Assembly: GCF_002218045.2 (NCBI RefSeq)
Contig: NZ_AP018685.1
Span: 1,674,001 to 1,738,000 of the forward strand
Origin: Vibrio rumoiensis
GTDB taxonomy: Bacteria; Pseudomonadota; Gammaproteobacteria; Enterobacterales; Vibrionaceae
Reading direction: 5' to 3'
Length of the DNA stretch: 64,000 nucleotides
Each line of letters opens with the position of its first letter. Position 1 is the stretch's first letter. Both the position numbers and the translations under genes were made by a program. Below the pieces are notes generated by a model, which was given only the letters and a program-made list of their open reading frames with translations, was not told the DNA's origin and searched no databases. This document shows positions 17,721 through 27,023 of the stretch, one piece after another.

Positions 17721-17877
17721 ACACCAACCTAGCCCGCTAGATTCGGCACCAGAAGAAATAAAATTAGCGGTCGATCTTATTTATTTATTAGAATCAAATG
17801 AGATTGATCCAAACATCGCATTAGAAGCTCTGAAAATTGTAGAAGCCGATTTAAAGAAGAAACTACAAAGTCAATAA
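17710..17877 (+). CDS. rsmS: Pleiotropic small protein RsmS (YbaM, DUF2496)
   Basis: A 55-aa ORF overlaps the end of priC in another frame. The core APEEIKLAVDLIYLLE followed by DPNIALEALKIVEADLKKKL matches the YbaM/RsmS family of about 53 aa, whose E. coli gene also follows priC. RsmS influences exoenzyme production in Pectobacterium and has been linked to small-subunit function. The molecular role is unsettled. The 11-bp overlap with priC implies translational coupling. Confidence 0.9.
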   Translation: MTTEHQPSPLDSAPEEIKLAVDLIYLLESNEIDPNIALEALKIVEADLKKKLQSQ

Positions 17878-17930
17878 ACTAAATAACTCACAATCTATAA
17901 GCATCATAGCGTTATCAGAACTACGCATAC

Positions 17931-17969
17931 AAAAAAGCGTTTCTCTCCTATTCATGGAAGAGAAACGCT
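17931..17969 (-). terminator. htpX terminator
   Basis: AGCGTTTCTCT and AGAGAAACGCT form an 11-bp perfect stem around a 12-nt loop. The T-run is on the minus strand, so it ends htpX and may weakly end priC-rsmS from the other side. Confidence 0.85.
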
Positions 17970-17994
17970 CAAGTTAAAATTTAATATCAATTAA

Positions 17995-18858
17995 TTAGCT
18001 ATTACGCAGTGCATCAATACGCTTATCAAGCGGAGGATGGCTCATTAGTAGTTCCATCATGGTTCTCTTGCCATTGATCCCAAATGCCATCATAGAGCCT
18101 TCTAATTGCGGTTCGTGGCTCATTTTCAAACGCTCAAGTGCAGCGATCATTTTTTGTTTACCGACTAAATTTGCTGCACCTGCATCCGCATGAAACTCAC
18201 GATGACGGCTGTACCACATGGTAATAAAGCTCGCCAAGAAACCAAAGACTAACTCCAATACCATCGAGATTAAAAAATAGCTCATCATGTTTGAGCCACC
18301 GCCTTCTTCGTTATCTCTTGAGCTCACAAGGTTTGCAATAGTACGAGACAAGAAAATAACGAAGGTATTCACGACACCCTGCATTAACGTCATCGTCACC
18401 ATGTCGCCATTAGAAATATGGCTAACCTCATGAGCCAGTACCGCTTCTGCCTCATCACGAGTCATGTTATGCAATAAACCCGTTGAAACTGCAACGAGTG
18501 AGTCATCTCGTTTTGCTCCAGTCGCAAAAGCATTGATATCTGGTGAATCATAAATCGCAACCGTTGGCATACCAATACCAACTTGTTGCGCCTGACGACT
18601 GACTGTCTGTACTAACCAATGCTCGGTTTCATTTCTTGGTGTTTCTATAATTTGACCACCAACCGATCGTAATGCCATTTTTTTAGACATCAACAATGAA
18701 ATGAATGAGCCACCAAAACCAAATAAAGCCGCCATGACTAATAGGCCGGAAAGGCTTCCTGGTTGCATCCCTGTTACCGCATAAACAATGTTTAAAACAA
18801 CACTTAGTACCAGTACTACGGCTAAGTTAGTTGCTAAAAATAACATCACTCGTTTCAT
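17995..18858 (-). CDS. htpX: Membrane-bound zinc protease HtpX
   Basis: HtpX is an M48B metalloprotease of the inner membrane that takes part in quality control of membrane proteins with FtsH. The 287-aa product has two N-terminal membrane segments (about 5-27 and 36-56). The zinc motif HEVSH lies at 143-147, with a third ligand in the later FHADAGAANL stretch, and a further hydrophobic pair spans 155-215. Length and order match the E. coli enzyme. Confidence 0.95.
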   Translation of the reverse strand: MKRVMLFLATNLAVVLVLSVVLNIVYAVTGMQPGSLSGLLVMAALFGFGGSFISLLMSKKMALRSVGGQIIETPRNETEHWLVQTVSRQAQQVGIGMPTVAIYDSPDINAFATGAKRDDSLVAVSTGLLHNMTRDEAEAVLAHEVSHISNGDMVTMTLMQGVVNTFVIFLSRTIANLVSSRDNEEGGGSNMMSYFLISMVLELVFGFLASFITMWYSRHREFHADAGAANLVGKQKMIAALERLKMSHEPQLEGSMMAFGINGKRTMMELLMSHPPLDKRIDALRNS

Positions 18859-19280
18859 TCTTTTCTGTCTCCATTGAGAAACTATTCATTATTCATCGTG
18901 CCCTTATGGCCCAATAAAAAACCAACTTGCATTAATACAGTTTTATTACCACTCTGAATTCTGCATATTAGGGTTACTTCTATATATAGTCATTCATTTT
19001 AACTTCAAGGTTAAGAGCTAAATTGAAACATTTAGTGTCGCCCCGGCATCGCTCTTAAAATCCATTCGACTATAGTATGAATTATGTACTCAACAGCCAA
19101 GTTGTGTGACATCAATCACACATTAAAGTTTCTAAGTTCAGTATCTAAATCTCTGAACAAAAAGGGTTATGCTCAAAATATCAACACAACTCTAGCCTTC
19201 GTTATACTTTAGTCTTATTGCTCGTTTTGATGAATGCCCTTAAGTTGTTAACATTATCGAAAATAATAAGGATCATAGGT
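18859..19280 (+). other. Intergenic region between htpX and the small gene at 19281
   Basis: About 420 bp without a supported gene. It contains the divergent promoters, a perfect CRP site at 19105-19120, and an inverted repeat GTTCAG...CTGAAC at 19137-19159. A small RNA starting downstream of the CRP site is possible, but I see no convincing terminator for one here. Confidence 0.5.
19105..19120 (+). promoter_or_regulatory. CRP (cAMP receptor protein) binding site
   Basis: TGTGA-CATCAA-TCACA matches both CRP half-sites exactly with a 6-bp spacer, and the dyad extends one base on each side (GTGTGA...TCACAC). It lies about 160 bp before the 50-aa gene on the plus strand and about 250 bp before htpX on the minus strand. 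The regulated gene is therefore not certain. Confidence 0.75.
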
Positions 19281-19433
19281 ATGGCGGATAAAGAAAATTA
19301 CCAAATGGCAATCGATTTATTATCGTGCCATCTAGGCTTATCGGAAGAAGAAGCAAAAGAACGCTTAGGTTTAGCTGAAAAAAAATCAGAGCAGCCTATA
19401 AAACTTGTGCCTGATAGCGCTCCAACTCGTTAA
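19281..19433 (+). CDS. Small conserved-looking hypothetical protein (50 aa)
   Basis: The product MADKENYQMAIDLLSCHLGL... is short and soluble. The helical N-terminal half (SEEEAKERLGLAEKK) resembles a UBA- or DUF-like mini-domain. I do not recognise the family. The ATG at 19281 has AAGGA 8 nt upstream. The frame extends further upstream (to 19218), but that part lacks a Shine-Dalgarno and looks non-coding. A good terminator follows at 19451-19477 and a perfect CRP site lies upstream, so it is probably a real, independently transcribed gene. Confidence 0.6.
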   Translation: MADKENYQMAIDLLSCHLGLSEEEAKERLGLAEKKSEQPIKLVPDSAPTR

Positions 19434-19450
19434 TAGAAAAGATAAAATTA

Positions 19451-19477
19451 AAAAGCTGCATGGTATATGCAGCTTTT
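19451..19477. terminator. Bidirectional terminator between the 50-aa gene and bioD
   Basis: AAAAGCTGCAT and ATGCAGCTTTT form an 11-bp perfect stem with a 5-nt loop and A/T flanks on both sides, serving the convergent genes. Confidence 0.85.
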
Positions 19478-19501
19478 ACTTTATTACTTGTGTGAACTAA
19501 A

Positions 19502-20188
19502 TCAATCTCTAAGTTTCAACATCCCCAGATCGATATATTGTCCAACATTCATCATGTCTTGTTTCGTTAAATACGGGATTTCTGCTAATTTGGGTGCAGA
19601 GATATGGTGCTCTAAAAATTGAATATTCTCTTCATAAAACTCAAAACTAGGATCAACCGTATTAGCAACCCACCCCAAGACTTCCAGACCCTCATTTTTA
19701 ATCGACTCTATTGTTAGCATCGCATGATTTAGGCACCCTAACCGGATACCGATGACAACAATAACCGGTAACTTTTGCTTATTAACCCACGTAGATAAAA
19801 ACTCATTATCTGAAATAGGCACTTTCCAACCACCAGCCCCTTCAACCACAACAATGTCAGACTTTCGTTGATGCTGCTCTAAGTTTTTATCTAATACATC
19901 AAAATCAATAGTGATTGACTCACGCTTAGCCGCGATATGCGGCGATGTAGGCAAAACTAAAGCAAAGGGATTAATCTCCGTATACGTTAAGTCTACATTC
20001 GACACTTGTTGTAAGGCAGTGGCATCCTCATTAATCATCCCTTGCTCGGTATTTTCACAGCCTGCAGCAATCGGTTTAAATCCAGAGACTCGATAATTAA
20101 GCTTAACTAGAGCCATAATTAATGCTCGAGATACCAGCGTTTTTCCCACTTCGGTATCAGTTCCAGTAATAAAGATACATTGGCTCAC
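19502..20188 (-). CDS. bioD: Dethiobiotin synthetase BioD
   Basis: BioD closes the ureido ring of DAPA with CO2 and ATP to give dethiobiotin. The P-loop GTDTEVGKT is at residues 9-17, and the VEGAGGWKVPI motif near residue 113 is intact. The frame opens at TTG 20209. The GTG at 20188, overlapping the bioC stop as GTGA and preceded by AGGAG, gives the expected N-terminus SQCIFITGT, so I chose it (228 aa). It is the last gene of bioBFCD. Confidence 0.93.
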   Translation of the reverse strand: MSQCIFITGTDTEVGKTLVSRALIMALVKLNYRVSGFKPIAAGCENTEQGMINEDATALQQVSNVDLTYTEINPFALVLPTSPHIAAKRESITIDFDVLDKNLEQHQRKSDIVVVEGAGGWKVPISDNEFLSTWVNKQKLPVIVVIGIRLGCLNHAMLTIESIKNEGLEVLGWVANTVDPSFEFYEENIQFLEHHISAPKLAEIPYLTKQDMMNVGQYIDLGMLKLRD

Positions 20189-20985
20189 TTGGTTATTTCT
20201 CCTAAACAAACTTGATAAGTGGCAGGTAACTCGCCATGCGGTGTTTTAAAACGTTGATACGCTCTGTCTACTTGTAATAGTGACTTAGGTTTGGTTAAGC
20301 CATGAGAACGCCCTGAAACATGGGTTGCGCCAATGCCTTTTAAATCTTTCATTAACGCCATTGCAGAGGTGTACCAAAGCGTGATCTCAATTGTATTAAA
20401 TTGCGTATCCCTAGCCCCTGATTGAGCGACTGCAGATTCTAACTTTTCAATAAGATGAAATTGATTCACATGCTGAGAGTGGCTATCTACTTGTTGCCAA
20501 GCCATTTGTAGTTCAATTAATGATCCATCTAGAAGCGTTGAATAGACCAGTTGACCTTGTGGTTTTAATACCCTAACGAGGGAGGACATTAAGCCATCCA
20601 ACTGAGTACACCATTGCATAGCAAGACTTGAAAAAATCAAATCAAAACTGTGTGGCTCAAACGGTAATTGTTCAGCATCTCCTTTGACGTAATTGACCGA
20701 TAAATTCGCACAGCGAGACTGACATTCGATTAACATCGCTTCCGATAAATCAAAAGCCGTTACCGTAGCACCACGCAATGCGAGTAATTCGGTAAAGTAA
20801 CCAGTACCACAACCAAGGTCTAGCACTTCCAAACCAGAGAGATCTCTCGGCAACTTATCCATTAAAAGTTGCCCAACCTGTCTTTGAAAGGCCGCATGTT
20901 GATCATAGGTTTTCGCCGCTTTACTAAATGCTTGCTCAACTGCAATTTTATTCATCAGCGTAGGCTCTCTATCGGATACGTACAT
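20185..20985 (-). CDS. bioC: Malonyl-ACP O-methyltransferase BioC
   Basis: BioC methylates malonyl-ACP so that fatty acid synthesis can build the pimeloyl chain. It is a class I SAM methyltransferase with motif I LDLGCGTGYF and the post-motif WCTQLDGLMSSLVRVLKPQG. The ATG at 20985 overlaps the bioF stop (TGATG) and follows AGAGGG by 8 nt. An ATG ten codons further in (20955, MNKIAVEQAF) is a plausible alternative, because the extra N-terminal residues are not typical. The gene overlaps bioD by 4 bp. Confidence 0.92.
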   Translation of the reverse strand: MYVSDREPTLMNKIAVEQAFSKAAKTYDQHAAFQRQVGQLLMDKLPRDLSGLEVLDLGCGTGYFTELLALRGATVTAFDLSEAMLIECQSRCANLSVNYVKGDAEQLPFEPHSFDLIFSSLAMQWCTQLDGLMSSLVRVLKPQGQLVYSTLLDGSLIELQMAWQQVDSHSQHVNQFHLIEKLESAVAQSGARDTQFNTIEITLWYTSAMALMKDLKGIGATHVSGRSHGLTKPKSLLQVDRAYQRFKTPHGELPATYQVCLGEITK

Positions 20986-22196
20986 CAATAACGCCCTCTC
21001 GAACTCACTTTTCTTTCGTGGCCTGATTGATAATATTGAGTAATGCCTCGGACGAGTGCTGAAATTTGCTGTTCTGAGTGACTCGTATTCAATGTAATTC
21101 TTAACCTTGCTGCATTAGCCGGTACCGTAGGTGGACGGATCGCCCCTACCCATAAACCGCGATGTTTTAAATATTCAGATAAGTCCATGGCTTGCTGGCT
21201 CTCACCACATATCCAAGGTTTGATCGCTGTATCAGTGGCTCTATATTCCGAAAAACTTGATAGTGAATCAGCAAAAATTCCCGCTAATTCTACGAGCTTT
21301 TCACGCCGCCATTGCTGTTGTTGAGTCATCGAAATCGCATGACTAATTGTATGAGCTTGCGCCGGAGGCATCGCCGTTGAATAAACATAGTGACGAGCAA
21401 ATTGACTTAAGAAATCCCCCGTATTTTCATCACATAAAATAGCGGCACCAGAAAGCCCCATCGCTTTACCAAAAGTCACAATTAATATATTAGGTTTAAT
21501 GGCTAAAAGTTCTGTTGTGCCGCCACCCGATTCACCTAATACACCGATACCATGAGCATCATCGATAGCTAACCAAGCTTCATACTTTTGGCATTGATAA
21601 GCGAGTTCAGCCAGTGGTGAAATATCACCATCCATACTGAATACACCTTCAGACACGACTAGCTTTGTTTGTGTGTGTGAAAGTGCGGCCAATTTACCGC
21701 TCAACGCATTTACATCATTGTGCTTAAATCGAGACATTGAGGCAGGGCAAAGCATCCCAGCTTCGATTAAAGAGGCATGGTTCAATTTATCTTGTATTAC
21801 GTGGTCATATTTATCTAATAAGGTAAATAACAAGGCTTGATTTGCGCTAAATCCGGAATTGAATAACACCGCTCTTGAATAGCCTAACCACTCACATAAT
21901 TTTGCTTGTAAGTTTTGATGGGCAATCGATAATCCAGTCACGGCAGGTGAAGCACCACTGCCACAACCATATCGACTAAGACCTTGCTGCCAAACCGAAA
22001 TTAATTCAGGATCACTAGCCAACCCAAGATAATCATTACTCGAAAAATTGACATACGGCGAAGTGTCAACCACCGAATAAGATTCAGACTGCTCAATCTG
22101 ATTATTCGTTAAACGCGAAAATACCTGAGTATCTCTTTGTAAGCCTTTTTCACGACGCTCAGTCAAAGCCGCTTGAATCTTTGAATCAAAGGTCAT
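20985..22196 (-). CDS. bioF: 8-amino-7-oxononanoate synthase BioF
   Basis: BioF is a PLP enzyme of the alpha-oxoamine synthase family that condenses pimeloyl-ACP with alanine. The PLP lysine is K244 in VTFGKAMGLSG. The IDDAHGIGVLG motif near 211 and the NDYLGLA motif near 54 are intact. The 403-aa product is slightly longer than the E. coli protein because of an N-terminal and C-terminal extension. It starts 3 bp after the bioB stop. Confidence 0.93.
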   Translation of the reverse strand: MTFDSKIQAALTERREKGLQRDTQVFSRLTNNQIEQSESYSVVDTSPYVNFSSNDYLGLASDPELISVWQQGLSRYGCGSGASPAVTGLSIAHQNLQAKLCEWLGYSRAVLFNSGFSANQALLFTLLDKYDHVIQDKLNHASLIEAGMLCPASMSRFKHNDVNALSGKLAALSHTQTKLVVSEGVFSMDGDISPLAELAYQCQKYEAWLAIDDAHGIGVLGESGGGTTELLAIKPNILIVTFGKAMGLSGAAILCDENTGDFLSQFARHYVYSTAMPPAQAHTISHAISMTQQQQWRREKLVELAGIFADSLSSFSEYRATDTAIKPWICGESQQAMDLSEYLKHRGLWVGAIRPPTVPANAARLRITLNTSHSEQQISALVRGITQYYQSGHERKVSSRGRY

Positions 22197-22198
22197 GA

Positions 22199-23251
22199 TT
22201 AACTCTGTACTTCATAAAACAAGTCATCTTTATTGGGTCTGGCAGCCACTCGCTCAATGACTTGTCCCATCAAGTCGTTTTCTTGCACCTCATCGGGTTT
22301 TTGCTGCACTTCCAAACGATTAATGCCTAGTTTTTTAAACAGTTGCAGATCCGTATCTTCTTCAGGGTTTGGGGTGGTTAGTAACTTACAGCCGTAAAAA
22401 ATAGAGTTCGCCCCTGCCATGAAACACAACGCCTGCATTTGCTCATTCATATTTTCACGTCCTGCGGATAGGCGTACCGCCGAATGTGGCATCATAATGC
22501 GAGCGATAGCGATTAAACGGATAAAATCAAACGGCTCGACATCATCAACATTTTCCATCGGTGTTCCTTTCACTTTCACCAGCATATTGATTGGAACACT
22601 TTCTGGATGAGTAGGAAGATTCGCTAATTCAACCAACAACCCAGCCCTATCACTCAGGCTTTCCCCCATGCCAATAATGCCGCCAGAACAGATTTTCATA
22701 CCAGAGTCCCTAACATGCGACAACGTATCTAAACGGTCTTGGTAAGTTCGAGTGGTGATGATGTTTCCATAAAACTCTGGCGAGGTATCAAGATTGTGAT
22801 TGTAATAATCAAGACCTGCTGTAGATAAGTCTTTTGCTTGTTCCGCGGTGAGCATACCTAACGTCATACAGGTCTCTAAACCCATCTGCTTCACGCCTTT
22901 AATCATTTCCAGCAAATAAGGCATATCACGTGCTTTTGGATTCTTCCATGCCGCTCCCATACAAAACCGAGTTGAACCTGAATTTTTGGCTTTTTCAGCC
23001 GCGTCTAAAACACGCTCCACTTCCATTAAACGTTCTTTCTCTACGTCAGTTCGATAATGGGCACTTTGAGGGCAATACTTACAGTCTTCTGGACAAGCAC
23101 CCGTTTTAATTGACAACAAAGTGCTCACTTGCACATGGTTCACTTGTTGACATTGGCGATGAATAACTTGTGCCTCAAATAATAAATCCATAAAGGGTTT
23201 ATCTAATAATTCATGTACTTGCTGTACCGTCCAGTTATGCCTTAACTCCAC
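22199..23251 (-). CDS. bioB: Biotin synthase BioB
   Basis: BioB is a radical-SAM enzyme that inserts sulfur into dethiobiotin. The [4Fe-4S] motif CPEDCKYC gives Cys53, Cys57 and Cys60. Further family landmarks (YNHNLDTSPEFY, GGIIGMGE, LSAGREN) are present. Start is a GTG at 23251, 6 nt after AAGGA. It heads the bioBFCD transcript, divergent from bioA, under the BirA operator at 23364. Confidence 0.95.
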   Translation of the reverse strand: MELRHNWTVQQVHELLDKPFMDLLFEAQVIHRQCQQVNHVQVSTLLSIKTGACPEDCKYCPQSAHYRTDVEKERLMEVERVLDAAEKAKNSGSTRFCMGAAWKNPKARDMPYLLEMIKGVKQMGLETCMTLGMLTAEQAKDLSTAGLDYYNHNLDTSPEFYGNIITTRTYQDRLDTLSHVRDSGMKICSGGIIGMGESLSDRAGLLVELANLPTHPESVPINMLVKVKGTPMENVDDVEPFDFIRLIAIARIMMPHSAVRLSAGRENMNEQMQALCFMAGANSIFYGCKLLTTPNPEEDTDLQLFKKLGINRLEVQQKPDEVQENDLMGQVIERVAARPNKDDLFYEVQS

Positions 23252-23363
23252 AATTTATCCTTAATTTGAAAACCATTCTTGTTCTGATTGATGTATTTCA
23301 ACACTACTGATTGAGTTCTTATTGGTTAATAAAAGCTTGGCTAGTCTAATCACGCGATATAAC

Positions 23364-23396
23364 ATGTCAACCAAAATTAATATTAAAGGTTTACAA
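23364..23396. promoter_or_regulatory. BirA operator between bioA and bioB
   Basis: Half-sites ATGTCAACC (7 of 9 to TTGTAAACC) and GGTTTACAA (perfect) are separated by 15 bp, the spacing expected for the BirA-biotinoyl-AMP operator. The right half covers the bioA Shine-Dalgarno and touches the first base of the bioA ATG. The region must also contain the bioB promoter. Binding should repress both directions when biotin is plentiful. Confidence 0.85.
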
Positions 23397-24754
23397 TGAG
23401 CGCATTTAACAACAAGGAAACAATAAACGACCAAGAACTGGAGTTTGATCGTAACCACATATGGCACCCTTATACGTCGACCGTCACTCCTCTTAAGTGC
23501 TATCCCGTAGATAAAGCCGATGGTGTCCATATCAAATTAAGTACAGGCGAAACCTTAATTGATGGCATGTCTTCATGGTGGTCGGCTATCCACGGTTATA
23601 ATCATCCGGTGTTAAACCAAGCCGCCCATCAACAAATTGATACCATGTCACATGTTATGTTTGGTGGTCTCACTCACCGCCCTGCGATTACACTGTGCCA
23701 ACATCTTCTAGATATGACGCCTGCAAATCTAGAGCAAGTATTTCTAGCGGACTCAGGCTCTGTCTCAGTTGAAGTGGCGCTAAAAATGGCATTACAGTAT
23801 TGGCATACCAAACAAGGTTCATCGCTTGAAGGCACTAAACGAGCGAAATTTTTGACCCTATCAGATGGTTATCATGGCGATACATTTGCGGCTATGTCAG
23901 TCACCGACCCTGATAACTCGATGCATAAGATGTATAAAGGATTTTTACCTGAGCATATTTTTGCTCAATCACCAAGTTGCTATCAAATAAAGCAAGGTCA
24001 ATGGCCACCATTTGATCCTGAACATATCTCTGATTTTTCTCAAAAGATCGCAATGCATCATCAAGAGATCGCTGCAGTGATTTTAGAGCCGATAGTTCAA
24101 GGCGCAGGGGGCATGCGCATTTACCATCCTGAATTTCTCATCCAAGTTCGCAAGTTGTGCGATCAATATGGTTTACTCTTAATTTTGGATGAAATTGCCA
24201 CGGGCTTTGGTAGGACAGGAAAACTTTTTGCCTTTGAACATGCAGGCATAGAACCAGATATTTTATGTTTAGGTAAAGCCTTGACCGGTGGTTATATGAC
24301 GCTATCCGCGACTCTAACCACTAAAAAAATAGCAGATACCGTCTGTAATGGTGAGGCAGGGTGTTTCATGCACGGCCCCACTTTTATGGGAAATCCTTTA
24401 GCTTGCGCCGTTGCAAGCGCAAGCTTAGATTTAATAAAGCAAGATGATTGGCAACACCAAGTTGCAACTATCGAATCCATCTTTGAACAAGAGTTACCAA
24501 AACTAGAAACCCACCCGCGAGTTAAGCATGCTCGATGGCTCGGCGCTATTGGTGTGATTGAAACGCATCAGCTCGTTAACATGAGCGAGATTCAAGCATT
24601 ATTTGTCGCAAATGGTGTGTGGATAAGACCCTTTGGCCGTCTCATTTATATGATGCCACCTTTTATTGCAACGCCTGAGCACATCCATGAGCTAATTGGT
24701 GCCGTCGCAATAGCGCTCAATAGTGATCACTGTTTTCAAGCTGAGCCACTTTAA
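23396..24754 (+). CDS. bioA: Adenosylmethionine-8-amino-7-oxononanoate aminotransferase BioA
   Basis: BioA is a class III PLP aminotransferase that makes DAPA from KAPA with SAM as amino donor. The N-terminal HIWHPYTS motif (22-29), the LILDEIATGFGRTG motif near 262 and the PLP lysine K294 in CLGKALTGGY are present. The 452-aa product is a little longer than E. coli BioA (429). AAGG lies 7 nt before the ATG and overlaps the BirA operator, so repressor may also block initiation. Confidence 0.95.
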   Translation: MSAFNNKETINDQELEFDRNHIWHPYTSTVTPLKCYPVDKADGVHIKLSTGETLIDGMSSWWSAIHGYNHPVLNQAAHQQIDTMSHVMFGGLTHRPAITLCQHLLDMTPANLEQVFLADSGSVSVEVALKMALQYWHTKQGSSLEGTKRAKFLTLSDGYHGDTFAAMSVTDPDNSMHKMYKGFLPEHIFAQSPSCYQIKQGQWPPFDPEHISDFSQKIAMHHQEIAAVILEPIVQGAGGMRIYHPEFLIQVRKLCDQYGLLLILDEIATGFGRTGKLFAFEHAGIEPDILCLGKALTGGYMTLSATLTTKKIADTVCNGEAGCFMHGPTFMGNPLACAVASASLDLIKQDDWQHQVATIESIFEQELPKLETHPRVKHARWLGAIGVIETHQLVNMSEIQALFVANGVWIRPFGRLIYMMPPFIATPEHIHELIGAVAIALNSDHCFQAEPL

Positions 24755-24899
24755 ACATCAATACTAAAAATACGAAGATCAAGCCGATAACAAATGAAAA
24801 CTGCAGGTAAAATGCGACTTTGCTTATTCTTTAACAACAAGAGTTTGTGTTAACATTGGCGCCAGTATTTTGCTCAATGGACATTAAGGTTTATTTCAT

Positions 24900-25496
24900 A
24901 TGTTTAAATGGTTACTTGTTGCTTTATTTTCTTGCTCTTTTTCTGTAATGGCAGCAAACGAAGCGCAACCAGTCAGTAAAGTGACACCACAAGAAATTAA
25001 CATTGAGACCCACACTAAAAACGGTGACTTGATCTTAGGTGAGAAAGAATGGATCTATATCAAGCCTCTTAATCGCAATGTCTTAGCGCGTGTCGATACG
25101 GGCGCAACGTCATCATCAATCAGTGCAATTGATATCAAAACCTACAAAAAAGATGGCAAAAGCTTTGTTGATTTCAAACTTGCTCATAAAAATTGGCAAA
25201 GTAAAACCATGACTTATCCGGTAACTCGCTGGGTTGAAGTTGTGCAGTCAACAACAGAAGAACCATCAGCATCACGCCCTGTTATTCAACTCGAAGTTCA
25301 GGTTGGCGATCATAAGGCCAAAACCGACTTTACTTTAGCGGACCGTACCCATCTTCAATACCCAGTGTTACTTGGTCGTACTTTTATCGATAATGTTGCA
25401 GTGGTCGATGTTTCACATAAATACATTCAACCTCGAGTAAAAGTAGAAAAACCAGCCACGAATACACCGGATAAATCGGCTGAAGAAGAAAAATAA
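24900..25496 (+). CDS. Secreted RimK-associated retropepsin-like protein (DUF785, 'ATP-dependent zinc protease' family)
   Basis: The 198-aa product has a signal peptide (MFKWLLVALFSCSFSVMAA). One domain follows, with ARVDTGATSSSISA (D66-T67-G68) and, later, YPVLLGRTFI, the paired features of single-chain retropepsin folds. Family members are annotated putative ATP-dependent zinc proteases, although the zinc activity is doubtful. The Asp-Thr-Gly suggests an aspartic protease, as described for RimB-like proteins. A Lys/Glu-rich tail ends the protein. Substrate is unknown and the export signal implies a periplasmic role. Confidence 0.8.
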   Translation: MFKWLLVALFSCSFSVMAANEAQPVSKVTPQEINIETHTKNGDLILGEKEWIYIKPLNRNVLARVDTGATSSSISAIDIKTYKKDGKSFVDFKLAHKNWQSKTMTYPVTRWVEVVQSTTEEPSASRPVIQLEVQVGDHKAKTDFTLADRTHLQYPVLLGRTFIDNVAVVDVSHKYIQPRVKVEKPATNTPDKSAEEEK

Positions 25497-25525
25497 ATCT
25501 ACAAAAAGTCTATAAACCTTAAACG

Positions 25526-25556
25526 AAAAAACCGAAGCCTTTTAAGCTTCGGTTTT
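25526..25556. terminator. Bidirectional terminator between the retropepsin-like gene and serS
   Basis: AACCGAAGC and GCTTCGGTT (extended by A/T pairs) form a strong stem around a short loop, with A-run and T-run on the two sides. Confidence 0.85.
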
Positions 25557-25620
25557 CTATTTTTCTCGTTTCTAAAGTAAAGCAATCAATAGAATATATT
25601 CATCGCTTTACTGCCACTAA

Positions 25621-26931
25621 TTAACCACCAATATGAGTCAAACCATTCATATATGGACGCAATACTTGAGGCACTTCTATTCGGCCATCTGCTTGTTGAT
25701 TGTTTTCAAGAATAGCGACCATAGTACGGCCTACCGCTAAACCTGAACCATTCAACGTATGAAGCAATTCTGGTTTCTTCTCACCTTTACGGCGGAAACG
25801 TGCTTGCATACGACGAGCTTGGAAATCACCACAATTAGAGCATGAAGAAATTTCACGGTAAGTTTCTTGTGCTGGAACCCATACTTCTAAATCGTACGTT
25901 TTAATGGCGCCAAAGCCCATATCGCCTGTACACAACACGACTTTACGATAAGGCAATTCTAATAGCTGCAATACTTTCTCAGCGTGACCAGTCAGCTCTT
26001 CAAGTGCTGCCATTGAATCTTCTGGTTTCACAATTTGCACAAGCTCAACTTTATCAAACTGATGCATACGGATAAGGCCACGAGTGTCACGACCATAAGA
26101 ACCCGCTTCTGAACGGAAACATGGCGTGTGAGCAGTCATTTTTACAGGAAGGTCAGCCTCATCTGTAATGGTGTCACGCATTAGATTCGTCACCGGTACT
26201 TCTGCCGTTGGGATCAATGATAATGTTTTTAGTGGCTCATCACTCACTTGCTCGGTTAGCGGGCGAGTGTGGAATAGGTCTTCACCAAACTTTGGTAACT
26301 GGCCAGTACCAAATAAGCTGTCTGAGTTCACTAGGTAAGGAACATACATTTCAGTATATCCGTGTTGTTCCGTATGCAAATCCAGCATAAATTGCGCGAT
26401 AGCACGATGCAGACGAGCAAATTGGCCTTTCATGACAATAAAACGAGAACCCGTCACTTTTACTGCGCTAGCAAAATCTAAACCATCGCCCATTTCACCC
26501 AAATCAACGTGATCTTTTAATTCAAACTCATACGCTTTTGGTTCACCCCAACGAGCAACTTCAACGTTATCATTTTCATCTTTACCATTAGGTACAGAAT
26601 CATCTGGTAGGTTAGGAACCGATTGAGTGATTTCATCCAATTGGGTTTGCAGCTCAGCTAGCGCCGTTTTTGCTGCATCAAGATCAGCACCAAGGTTGCC
26701 GACTTCCGCCATAATACGAGCAGCTTCATCGTGATCACCTTTTGCTTTGGCTTGACCTATCGATTTCGAACGGGAGTTACGCAATGCCTGCAGCTCTTCA
26801 GTCTTAATTTGTAAAGACTTACGTTGTTCTTCTAGGCTACGGATGGTGTCTACATCCAACGTGAAGCCACGGCGGGCTAGTTTGGCAGCTGTATTATCCA
26901 GCTCAGTTCGAAATAGTTTAGAATCAAGCAT
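25621..26931 (-). CDS. serS: Seryl-tRNA synthetase SerS
   Basis: SerS is a class II synthetase that charges tRNA-Ser and tRNA-Sec. The N-terminal antiparallel coiled-coil arm (about residues 28-100) contacts the long variable arm. Class II motif 2 (PCFRSEAGSYGRDTRGLIRMHQF) and motif 3 (GLAVGRTMVAILEN) are present. 436 aa is normal. It stands in the conserved lrp-ftsK-lolA-rarA-serS order. Confidence 0.95.
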   Translation of the reverse strand: MLDSKLFRTELDNTAAKLARRGFTLDVDTIRSLEEQRKSLQIKTEELQALRNSRSKSIGQAKAKGDHDEAARIMAEVGNLGADLDAAKTALAELQTQLDEITQSVPNLPDDSVPNGKDENDNVEVARWGEPKAYEFELKDHVDLGEMGDGLDFASAVKVTGSRFIVMKGQFARLHRAIAQFMLDLHTEQHGYTEMYVPYLVNSDSLFGTGQLPKFGEDLFHTRPLTEQVSDEPLKTLSLIPTAEVPVTNLMRDTITDEADLPVKMTAHTPCFRSEAGSYGRDTRGLIRMHQFDKVELVQIVKPEDSMAALEELTGHAEKVLQLLELPYRKVVLCTGDMGFGAIKTYDLEVWVPAQETYREISSCSNCGDFQARRMQARFRRKGEKKPELLHTLNGSGLAVGRTMVAILENNQQADGRIEVPQVLRPYMNGLTHIGG

Positions 26932-27023
26932 TGCTAATCCTGTTGGTCTAAGAGTGATTAAAGCAGCCTATCGCTACTTTTAAGGAAATATATTTTGATG
27001 CCTACAATAAGGCAAATGTCATA

